This document shows, piece by piece, positions 1 through 4,647 of a DNA stretch of 6,633 bases; position 1 is the first letter of the stretch; each line of letters opens with the position of its first letter. The stretch lies in NCBI GenBank assembly GCA_030526765.1, contig JAUNCB010000064.1, forward strand, positions 1-6,633, given 5' to 3'. The translations under genes and the position numbers were made by a program. Under the pieces are notes generated by a model that ran no database searches, had not been told where the DNA came from, and worked only from the letters and a program-made list of their open reading frames with translations. Source of the stretch: Bacillota bacterium. GTDB taxonomy: Bacteria > Bacillota > Clostridia > Lachnospirales > Anaerotignaceae.

Positions 1-77
1 AATGGAAAGGAATCCGGGATGAAAACAGGCGGAATATGTAGAATATGAACGGATTTTGAAGGGAAATGATTTTTTGC

Positions 78-112
78 ATAATTTTTCATTGGAAAATTTG
101 TGAAAAAATTAT
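78..112. repeat. A/T-rich inverted repeat upstream of gdhA
   Basis: The left arm ATAATTTTTCA (78-88) and right arm TGAAAAAATTAT (101-112) are reverse complements apart from one extra A in the right arm. A 12-base spacer separates them. The dyad lies about 45 bases upstream of the proposed gdhA -10 box. It could be a regulator site, or a chance product of A/T-rich spacer DNA. It is not a good terminator because the stem has almost no GC. Confidence 0.4.
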
Positions 113-131
113 TCCGAAACTTGAAAAAAGG

Positions 132-161
132 GGTACACAAGTCCAAAATATGTGTTATAAT
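132..161 (+). promoter_or_regulatory. Putative gdhA promoter (extended -10)
   Basis: A perfect TATAAT lies at 156-161 and is preceded by TGT (153-155), giving an extended -10. The best -35 candidate is the poor GGTACA at 132-137 with an 18-base spacer; an extended -10 can compensate for a weak -35. Transcription would begin near 168, giving a 5' leader of about 155 bases before gdhA. A second, weaker -10-like CATAAT occurs at 77-82. No start site has been measured here, so this is inferred from motif match alone. Confidence 0.6.
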
Positions 162-168
162 ATTTTGG
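143..168. promoter_or_regulatory. Perfect dyad over the gdhA -10 box (possible operator)
   Basis: The arms CCAAAATAT (143-151) and ATATTTTGG (160-168) are perfect reverse complements, 9 bp each, with an 8-base spacer. The dyad contains the whole TATAAT box (156-161) and ends near the expected transcription start. That is the geometry of a repressor operator that would block RNA polymerase. I do not recognise the motif as the site of a known regulator. The alternative is a chance dyad in A/T-rich DNA, made less likely by the GG/CC ends and perfect arms. Confidence 0.5.
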
Positions 169-189
169 AAAGAAACGGAAGGGTGTACT

Positions 190-243
190 ATGCGCATAAG
201 CGGCAGAAAAGCATCCGGAAGATTTCTCTTCATTTTGCCTTAG
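190..243 (+). CDS. Possible 17-codon leader ORF upstream of gdhA
   Basis: An ATG at 190 opens a frame of 17 codons (MRISGRKASGRFLFILP) ending in TAG at 241-243. It is preceded by a purine-rich GGAAGGG (177-183) six bases before the ATG, an acceptable ribosome binding site. The ORF lies wholly within the predicted gdhA leader. Its last three codons and stop fall inside the hairpin at 233-258, so a ribosome finishing or stalling here would open that hairpin. The peptide is basic and then hydrophobic and has no run of glutamate or glutamine codons that would suggest classical attenuation. A short ORF of this size can easily arise by chance, so treat it as a candidate only. Confidence 0.25.
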   Translation: MRISGRKASGRFLFILP

Positions 244-258
244 CCGCATAAGGCAAAA
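233..258 (+). promoter_or_regulatory. Leader hairpin 1 before gdhA
   Basis: TTTTGCCTTA (233-242) and TAAGGCAAAA (249-258) form a perfect 10-bp stem with loop GCCGCA. No U-run follows on the plus strand, so it does not look like a terminator for gdhA-direction transcription. The loop GCCGC could also pair with GCGGC at 200-204, giving an alternative fold within the same leader. Confidence 0.55.
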
Positions 259-260
259 AT

Positions 261-277
261 CCGCATGAACCATGCGG
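261..277. promoter_or_regulatory. Leader hairpin 2 before gdhA (terminator-like on minus strand)
   Basis: CCGCATG (261-267) and CATGCGG (271-277) form a perfect 7-bp stem with an AAC loop, two bases after hairpin 1. On the plus strand A-rich sequence follows, so it is not a plus-strand terminator. Read on the minus strand the stem is followed by ATTTTT, a terminator-like arrangement that could stop transcription antisense to gdhA. Its role is unknown. Confidence 0.5.
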
Positions 278-323
278 GAAAAAATTTATTGTTATTTTAT
301 ACACAATAGGAGGTCATAGAGTT

Positions 324-1676
324 ATGAACGCTTATATCGAACGCGTAATCGAACAGGTTAAAGCACGTGACGCACACGAACCCGAATTCATCCAGACAGT
401 AGAAGAAGTTTTTGCTTCCATCGAAAAAGAAGTAGAACTGCACCCCGAATATGAAAAAATGGGTCTGCTGGAAAGACTGGTTGAACCTGAAAGATCCGTA
501 TCCTTCAGAGTAACATGGGTAGACGATGCTGGTAAAGTAAACGTAAACAGAGGTTTCAGAGTACAGTTCTCCTCTGCACTGGGCCCCTACAAAGGCGGTC
601 TGCGTTTCGCTTCCAACGTATACTCCGGCGTTGTTAAATTCCTGGGCTTCGAACAGATCTTCAAAAACGCTCTGACAGGCCTGCCCATCGGTGGTGGTAA
701 AGGTGGTTCCGACTTCAACCCCAACGGCAAATCCGATATGGAAATCATGAGATTCTGTCAGGCATTCATGACAGAACTGTACAGACACATCGGTCCCGAC
801 GTTGACGTTCCCGCTGGTGACATCGGCGTAGCTGGCAGAGAAATCGGTTTCATGTACGGTCAGTACAAGAGAATCAAAGGCTGCTGGGAAAATGGCGTTC
901 TGACAGGTAAAGGTCTGGAATACGGCGGTTCCCTGTTCAGACCCGAAGCAACAGGCTACGGTGCTACATACTACACAAACGAAGTACTGCTGCATGAAGG
1001 CGACACATTCGAAGGCAAAACAGTTGCTATGTCCGGTTTCGGTAACGTAGCATGGGGCGTTGCTCAGAAAGTAGCTCAGCTGGGCGGTAAAGTTGTTACT
1101 CTGTCCGGTCCCGACGGTTACTGCTACGATCCCGAAGGTATCACAACACAGGAAAAATTCGACTACATGGTAGAAATGAGAACATCCGGTAGAAACCGTG
1201 CTCAGGACTACGCTGAAAAATTCGGCGTTGAATTCTTCGCTGGTCAGAAACCTTGGGGCGTAAAAGTTGACATCGCTATGCCTTGCGCATACCAGAACGA
1301 AATCGGTATGACAGAAATCAAACAGATCCTGGACGAAAACGGCACAAAATACTACATCGAAGTAGCTAACATGCCTACAACAAACGAAGCTCTGGGCTAC
1401 GCTATGGCTAAAGAAGGCGTTATCGTTGCTCCTTCCAAAGCAGTTAACGCTGGTGGTGTAGCAGTTTCCGCTCTGGAAATGGCTCAGAACTCCATGAGAT
1501 ACAGCTGGGAAGGCGCAGAAGTTGACGCTAAACTGGTTGGTATCATGAAAAACATCCACGCTATCTCTGTAGAAGCTGCTGAATCCGCTGGTATGGGTTA
1601 CAACCTGGTAGCAGGTGCTAACATCGCTGGCTTCAAGAAAGTAGCTGCAGCTATGATGGCTCAGGGTCTGGTATAA
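324..1676 (+). CDS. gdhA: Glutamate dehydrogenase, hexameric clostridial type, probably NAD-dependent
   Basis: The enzyme catalyses reversible oxidative deamination of glutamate to 2-oxoglutarate and ammonia in the cytosol, linking amino-acid fermentation to nitrogen assimilation. At 450 residues it has the usual length of the small hexameric family. Visible are the dimer/substrate domain (about 1-200) with PYKGG (K90), K114, the catalytic lysine in PIGGGKGG (K126) and the catalytic aspartate in DVPAGDIGV (D166). The Rossmann dinucleotide domain follows with SGFGNVAWG (237-245), then NAGGVAVSALEMAQN (375-389). In the NAD-specific C. symbiosum enzyme, as I recall, Phe238, Pro262 and Asp263 (Met not counted) govern cofactor choice; the equivalents F239, P263 and D264 are all kept. 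Automatic annotation would probably say NADP-specific; I favour NAD. The start is fixed by TAGGAGGT at 307-314, ten bases before the ATG. Codon use is strongly biased, as in a highly expressed gene. It appears monocistronic, with a terminator 69 bases downstream. Confidence 0.97.
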   Translation: MNAYIERVIEQVKARDAHEPEFIQTVEEVFASIEKEVELHPEYEKMGLLERLVEPERSVSFRVTWVDDAGKVNVNRGFRVQFSSALGPYKGGLRFASNVYSGVVKFLGFEQIFKNALTGLPIGGGKGGSDFNPNGKSDMEIMRFCQAFMTELYRHIGPDVDVPAGDIGVAGREIGFMYGQYKRIKGCWENGVLTGKGLEYGGSLFRPEATGYGATYYTNEVLLHEGDTFEGKTVAMSGFGNVAWGVAQKVAQLGGKVVTLSGPDGYCYDPEGITTQEKFDYMVEMRTSGRNRAQDYAEKFGVEFFAGQKPWGVKVDIAMPCAYQNEIGMTEIKQILDENGTKYYIEVANMPTTNEALGYAMAKEGVIVAPSKAVNAGGVAVSALEMAQNSMRYSWEGAEVDAKLVGIMKNIHAISVEAAESAGMGYNLVAGANIAGFKKVAAAMMAQGLV

Positions 1677-1700
1677 TTACATACCTTAATTGCTCAAAAC

Positions 1701-1738
1701 ACGTTTGATTACGCAAAAAAACGTTTAGATTAAGCAAA
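1701..1738. repeat. Degenerate tandem repeat after gdhA
   Basis: ACGTTTGATTACGCAAA (1701-1717) is followed at 1721-1738 by ACGTTTAGATTAAGCAAA, which differs by one inserted base and one substitution. The two copies sit between the gdhA stop codon and its terminator. The function is unknown; a local slippage duplication is the simplest reading. Confidence 0.5.
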
Positions 1739-1744
1739 CTCGGG

Positions 1745-1770
1745 AGGGACGGAGAAATCCGTCCCTTTTT
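1745..1770 (+). terminator. Intrinsic terminator of gdhA
   Basis: AGGGACGGA (1745-1753) and TCCGTCCCT (1758-1766) form a perfect 9-bp GC-rich stem closed by a GAAA tetraloop. T residues run through 1766-1770. It lies 69 bases after the gdhA stop. This is a textbook rho-independent terminator on the plus strand. Confidence 0.93.
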
Positions 1771-1795
1771 CCTTGCAGAAAATAAGAAGCAATAG

Positions 1796-1835
1796 AAAAA
1801 GTCGGCAATCTGGTTTTCAGATTTGCCGACTTTTT
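1796..1835. terminator. Bidirectional intrinsic terminator between convergent units
   Basis: AAAAAGTCGGCAATCTG (1796-1812) and CAGATTTGCCGACTTTTT (1818-1835) pair over about 17 bp with one bulged T and loop GTTTT. The stem is flanked by A5 on the left and T5 on the right, so it gives a U-tract in either direction. It would end the minus-strand queH operon (44 bases after the stop of the last gene) and back up the gdhA terminator. Confidence 0.9.
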
Positions 1836-1878
1836 GTTTTTCTGCCAAGGGATGTCTAAGACCTGTTTTGATCGGAAT

Positions 1879-2523
1879 TTATTTCTGTGCAAAGGTCTTT
1901 TGCATCCGTTCTATATCATATTCCAAAAGCCAGTTCCGACAGTCCTCGTAAAGATAGCGTATGTCATCGGGTGTTTTTCCGACAATGTCCACCCCTCTGT
2001 CATCGTATGGATGAAAGAGAAGGTGGCGCTGCGTATCAAAGAAGAAAATAGCGGAGGATAATTCGCGAAATCCCAGACCCTTGAAATCGGATCGAACGAT
2101 TTCCTCAAACAGTGGCTGAACCTTGGGTGGGGTTTCCGCCATATCCCAGAGAAGCAGGATGCGGGTCATGGGTTCCTCTGCAGCAGTGGTAACCTCCTGA
2201 TGATAAATCTCAGCCGGAGGCAGGAGGTGAGTCAGACGGCAGAAATGGGAGATGATCTCATCCACATCTGTATCTAAATCGATGGTACGATACAGCACCC
2301 ACAGCAATGTATCAAAGGGGGCAGTTTTTTCGTAAAGAAAGGTGGTGCGCCACAATGCACTGCGCAGATATCTGGGATTCAGTTTTTTCTCGGTCAGAAA
2401 GATATCCAGCTGCGGATCCCCCGTTTCAAAACGCAGAGAAGCGGGGCTTTCGTAAAAGATAGGAAGCTGCAGCCTTTCATTCCCGATGTGGGACAGTGTT
2501 TTTTGTATTCTTTCCAATAACAT
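1879..2523 (-). CDS. DUF3885-like protein of unknown function
   Basis: This is a 214-residue soluble protein with no signal peptide or membrane segment. The C-terminal third resembles the DUF3885 family as I know it: a buried strand AIFFFDTQRHLLFHPYDDRG (158-177), then VDIVGKTPDDIRYLYED (178-194), then NWLLEYDIERM (197-207). The N-terminal part contains LRFETGDP (30-37) and RYLRSALWRTTFLYEKT (51-67), also plausible for the family. No catalytic motif is evident and the molecular role of the family is, to my knowledge, not established. It is the last gene of the queH operon: only 10 bases separate it from the transporter stop codon. Its Shine-Dalgarno AAGGAG (2535-2530) overlaps that stop, so translation is probably coupled. 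A bidirectional terminator follows. The family assignment is from memory of the motif and would need an HMM search. Confidence 0.85.
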   Translation of the reverse strand: MLLERIQKTLSHIGNERLQLPIFYESPASLRFETGDPQLDIFLTEKKLNPRYLRSALWRTTFLYEKTAPFDTLLWVLYRTIDLDTDVDEIISHFCRLTHLLPPAEIYHQEVTTAAEEPMTRILLLWDMAETPPKVQPLFEEIVRSDFKGLGFRELSSAIFFFDTQRHLLFHPYDDRGVDIVGKTPDDIRYLYEDCRNWLLEYDIERMQKTFAQK

Positions 2524-2529
2524 AGGATT

Positions 2530-2535
2530 CTCCTT
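2530..2535 (-). promoter_or_regulatory. Shine-Dalgarno overlapping the upstream stop codon
   Basis: AAGGAG on the minus strand uses two bases of the transporter TAA (2536-2534) and lies six bases before the ATG of the DUF3885-like gene. This fixes the start and suggests translational coupling of the two genes. Confidence 0.8.
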
Positions 2536-3394
2536 ATGCAGGGGTTCGATTATTGCGGATAAACATAGCGACTGCGGTAGAGGTGATGATGATATACCCC
2601 AGCCAGCTCAGGGCATCGGACGTTTGCCCGAATACAAAAAAGCCCAGAATAGCGGAGAATATGATCTGGCTGTAGTCATAGACAGAGATTTCTCTTGCGG
2701 GGGCAAAGGTGTAGGCTGCAGTGATGGTAAACTGACCGCCTGCGGCTGCCAGACCTGCAAGGAGCAGAATAATCAGTTGCTCCGATGTCATAGGATGATA
2801 GCGGAAGATCAGATAAGGCAGGGTGCAGACGCAGGAAAAGGCGGAAAAGAAAAATACGATAATGGAGCCTTTTACACCACGGGTACCAAGTGCTCTTACA
2901 AGGGTATAAGCAATACCTGCGGTCAGACCGCCCAATAATCCGATCAATGCAGGGATGCAAGCCAGATTGGAAGGAGTCGGTTTGATGACGAATAATGTTC
3001 CGATAAAGGCGGTTACAACACAAAGCCCCTGAAACAGATTGATTTTCTCCTTCAGGATCAGTATGGCGAACAGGATGGCAAAGAAGGGTGACATCTTATT
3101 CAGCATGGAGGCGTCTGCCAGCACCAGATGGTCTACCGCATAGAAATTACAGACAATGCCGATGGTTCCGCAGAAGGAACGAAGGAACAGATATTTTTTG
3201 GATGTCAGATCCAGATTCAGATTGGGGCGTTCCTTCAGCAGGATAAACAGAGCGAAAAGCATCGCCACGAAATTGCGGAAGAAGCTTTTCTGGATGGAGG
3301 GCAGATCGCCGCTCATTCGCACCAGCAGATTCATCAGTGCGAAGGAAAAAGAGGACAGCAGGATACAGCAGACCCCTTTGTTTTTTTGAGTCAT
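2534..3394 (-). CDS. EamA/DMT-family transporter
   Basis: This integral membrane protein of 286 residues is predicted to have ten transmembrane segments in two repeats of five (roughly 7-137 and 146-280), the EamA arrangement of the drug/metabolite transporter superfamily. Typical features are an N-terminal helix with ALMNLLVR (19-26), the loop LVLADASMLNKMSPFFAIL (90-108) at the helix 3-4 region, LKEKIN (114-119) closing the first repeat, and SVYDYSQIIFSAILGFFVFG (237-256) in the second. Substrates in this superfamily range over amino acids, nucleosides, sugars and drugs, and cannot be read from the sequence. The frame is open upstream to 3541, which would overlap queH by 92 bases. I chose the ATG at 3394 because AAAGGAAG (3410-3403) lies eight bases before it and the first membrane helix then begins at residue 7. 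It lies 55 bases after queH and is very close to the DUF3885-like gene, so it is probably co-transcribed with both. Confidence 0.92.
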   Translation of the reverse strand: MTQKNKGVCCILLSSFSFALMNLLVRMSGDLPSIQKSFFRNFVAMLFALFILLKERPNLNLDLTSKKYLFLRSFCGTIGIVCNFYAVDHLVLADASMLNKMSPFFAILFAILILKEKINLFQGLCVVTAFIGTLFVIKPTPSNLACIPALIGLLGGLTAGIAYTLVRALGTRGVKGSIIVFFFSAFSCVCTLPYLIFRYHPMTSEQLIILLLAGLAAAGGQFTITAAYTFAPAREISVYDYSQIIFSAILGFFVFGQTSDALSWLGYIIITSTAVAMFIRNNRTPA

Positions 3395-3402
3395 TTTTAT
3401 TA

Positions 3403-3410
3403 CTTCCTTT
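3403..3410 (-). promoter_or_regulatory. Ribosome binding site that sets the transporter start
   Basis: AAAGGAAG on the minus strand lies eight bases before the ATG at 3394. It decides between this start and longer in-frame alternatives that would run into queH. Confidence 0.75.
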
Positions 3411-3416
3411 CTTTCT

Positions 3417-3430
3417 GAGGGGATCCCCTC
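3417..3430. repeat. 14-bp perfect palindrome between queH and the transporter gene
   Basis: GAGGGGATCCCCTC reads the same on both strands. In the minus-strand mRNA it could fold as a 5-bp GC stem with a GATC loop, 7 bases upstream of the transporter ribosome binding site. No U-run follows, so it is not a standard terminator. A second small hairpin, GGAGA (3445-3449) with TCTCC (3454-3458), covers the queH stop codon. Confidence 0.6.
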
Positions 3431-3449
3431 GGATCTCATCTTGTGGAGA

Positions 3450-4091
3450 TCATTCTCCTTTCGGAGATTTCTGCGCATTCCGCAGCAGGGCTTCTGCCTT
3501 GGAAAAGGCGCAGCCGCAGTAATCCTGACGGTAAAGATCATATTCTATGGATAATTCGCAGGAACGGCGATAGCCGTTTTTCTTCTTAAAATCAGAGAAG
3601 AGATAGGCAACACCGTAGAGATCGGAAAGCTCGTTCCCCAGTTCATTCAGCACCTGTGCGTTTTTGTGGGGGCTGATGGAAAGGGTGGTGGTGAAATAAT
3701 CAAAACCGCCGTCTTTTGCCGCTTTTGCAGTTTCCTCCAGACGGAGGCGGTAGCACCTGAAGCAGCGTTCGCCGCCTTCGGGTTCGTTTTCGTAGCCCTT
3801 TGCTAGTTCAAAAAAGCGCTCGGGGTCATATTTCCCAAGATGGTATTTTACACCGAAGCCCATTTCCTGAATCAGACGTTCCTGTTCTGCAGCGCGGAAA
3901 CGGAATTCGCTTTCCGGTGAAATGTTCGGATTATAGTAGAAAACGGTAATTTCAAAATGCTGTGCCAGATACTCCATTACATAGGAAGAACAGGGGCCGC
4001 AGCAGCTGTGCAGCAGCAAAGAGGGTCTTTTTCCTTCTTTTTGTATTTTTTGAATGGTTTGTTCCAGGATCAGCTGATAGTTTTGTTTCAA
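3450..4091 (-). CDS. queH: Epoxyqueuosine reductase QueH
   Basis: QueH carries out the last step of queuosine synthesis, reducing epoxyqueuosine to queuosine at wobble position 34 of tRNAs for Asn, Asp, His and Tyr. It is an iron-sulfur enzyme unrelated to the cobalamin-dependent QueG. The 213-residue protein matches the family (formerly DUF208) in length and motifs: LLLHSCCGPCSSYV (25-38, C30, C31, C34), FYYNPNISPESEFRFR (51-66), ERCFRCYRLRLEE (108-120, C110, C113), TTTLSISPHKN (134-144) and YRRSCELS (174-181, C178), then YCGC (C192, C194). The paired CC..C and C..C motifs are the expected metal ligands. The start codon is TTG, supported by GAAGGG (4104-4099) seven bases upstream and by a family-like N-terminus (NYQLILEQTIQKIQKEGKRP). 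It is the first gene of a three-gene minus-strand operon. No other queuosine gene is in the window. Confidence 0.95.
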   Translation of the reverse strand: MKQNYQLILEQTIQKIQKEGKRPSLLLHSCCGPCSSYVMEYLAQHFEITVFYYNPNISPESEFRFRAAEQERLIQEMGFGVKYHLGKYDPERFFELAKGYENEPEGGERCFRCYRLRLEETAKAAKDGGFDYFTTTLSISPHKNAQVLNELGNELSDLYGVAYLFSDFKKKNGYRRSCELSIEYDLYRQDYCGCAFSKAEALLRNAQKSPKGE

Positions 4092-4098
4092 ATGAGAG

Positions 4099-4104
4099 CC
4101 CTTC
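4099..4104 (-). promoter_or_regulatory. Ribosome binding site supporting the TTG start of queH
   Basis: GAAGGG on the minus strand lies seven bases before the TTG at 4091-4089. No in-frame ATG or GTG occurs close by upstream, so TTG is the best start. Confidence 0.75.
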
Positions 4105-4125
4105 TTTCTTTATAAACATAAGAAC

Positions 4126-4154
4126 AGTGTAACAGGAATGATGGAGAAAGTAAA
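4126..4154 (-). promoter_or_regulatory. Putative promoter of the queH operon
   Basis: On the minus strand TTTACT (4154-4149) and TACACT (4131-4126) are 17 bases apart, and the -10 is preceded by TGT, an extended -10. Each hexamer matches consensus at about four of six positions. Transcription would start near 4119, leaving a short leader of about 28 bases. This is a reasonable but not strong match. Confidence 0.5.
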
Positions 4155-4171
4155 GAAGAGTGAATTGTACG

Positions 4172-4230
4172 AAAAAAAGAACAAAAAAATTCGACAAAAA
4201 TAAGAAAAATCTTTTTTCAAAAACAAAAAA
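4172..4230. other. Cluster of A-tracts between divergent promoters
   Basis: Runs of five to seven A occur at 4172-4178, 4183-4189, 4196-4200, 4205-4209, 4219-4223 and 4225-4230, with a T6 run at 4212-4217. The centres of the first four are 11, 12 and 9 bases apart, near one helical turn, the spacing of intrinsically curved DNA. The cluster lies just upstream of the queH promoter and about 200 bases upstream of the rpoB promoter. It could act as an upstream element or a site for a nucleoid protein. It contains no credible gene. Confidence 0.45.
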
Positions 4231-4360
4231 TAACTTACAAAGTTTCTTGCATAAATTGGTTGTGATTTAGTCAAATTGGAATTTCGACAGAAAATCAACT
4301 GGCAAACCTGACGGAAACGGCCGCTTTGAAGGGGAGGGGGCCAGCAGAGGCAGAGGCAGG

Positions 4361-4417
4361 CATGGGGGAGAGGAGAGAGCTACATGGGGGAGGGAAAAGC
4401 CCGAAAACATGGGAAAC
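4361..4417 (+). repeat. Repeated CATGGG motif in purine-rich block upstream of the rpoB promoter
   Basis: CATGGGGGAG occurs exactly at 4361-4370 and 4383-4392, 22 bases apart (about two helical turns). A related CATGGGAAAC lies at 4408-4417. All are in a strongly purine-biased stretch (about 4327-4433) that ends at the rpoB -35 box. Spaced repeats just upstream of a strong promoter suggest binding sites for a regulator, though low-complexity G/A sequence makes repeats easier by chance. Confidence 0.4.
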
Positions 4418-4433
4418 AGGCACAAAAAAAGGC

Positions 4434-4462
4434 TTGACAGCGGGTGTTCGCTGTGATAAAAT
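4434..4462 (+). promoter_or_regulatory. Strong sigma-A promoter for rpoB
   Basis: A perfect TTGACA (4434-4439) is followed after exactly 17 bases by TAAAAT (4457-4462), five of six matches to the -10 consensus. Initiation is expected near 4469. There is no other good plus-strand promoter between here and rpoB and no other gene in between, so this is most likely the main rpoB (probably rpoBC) promoter. Confidence 0.85.
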
Positions 4463-4562
4463 ATCTCCACATTAACGAACGAGCGCATCAACCCATATTG
4501 CTGCAGAGTATAGCACAAAGGGAAATGGATTTCAACAGAAATTCGGAAAAAACAGCCGTTTT

Positions 4563-4579
4563 GGGGGCAAAATGCCCTC
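4563..4579 (+). promoter_or_regulatory. Hairpin in the rpoB leader
   Basis: GGGGGCA (4563-4569) pairs with TGCCCTC (4573-4579) over 7 bp, including one G-U, with an AAA loop. Its 3' arm overlaps the 5' arm of the alternative TCTGA/TCAGA stem (4578-4596) that precedes a T5 run, so the two folds exclude one another at the base. Confidence 0.5.
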
Positions 4580-4622
4580 TGAAACAGCAGATCAGATGCG
4601 GTTTTTGTTCGAGTTGAATAAG

Positions 4623-4647
4623 GAACGGACATTTTTGATGTCGGTTC
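4623..4647 (+). promoter_or_regulatory. Second hairpin in the rpoB leader
   Basis: GAACGGACAT (4623-4632) pairs with ATGTCGGTTC (4638-4647) over ten positions with a single central G-G mismatch and loop TTTTG, measured from the symmetric arms. No U-run follows directly, so it is not an obvious terminator. It could be a protein or processing site. Confidence 0.5.

Noticed and set aside
66..251. 61-codon plus-strand ORF spanning the gdhA promoter region
   Set aside because: It lacks a ribosome binding site, runs across the likely promoter and both dyads, and its composition is that of translated A/T-rich spacer.
297..1559. 420-codon open frame on the minus strand antisense to gdhA
   Set aside because: It is a shadow of gdhA. 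The strong codon bias of gdhA avoids TTA, CTA and TCA, so few stops appear on the opposite strand. The translation is rich in Phe, Cys, Val and Ser without domain-like character, and gdhA is unambiguous.
3395..3541. N-terminal extension of the transporter into queH
   Set aside because: It would overlap queH by 92 bases, the extra residues are not membrane-like, and a good ribosome binding site serves the internal ATG at 3394.
4607..4620. GTTCGAGTT resembling a tRNA T-loop
   Set aside because: The flanking bases do not pair into a T-stem, and no acceptor or anticodon arms can be drawn around it.
4267..4632. 121-codon minus-strand ORF across the rpoB promoter
   Set aside because: It is low-complexity Pro/Leu/Ser sequence produced by reading the purine-rich block backwards, and it covers a clear promoter.
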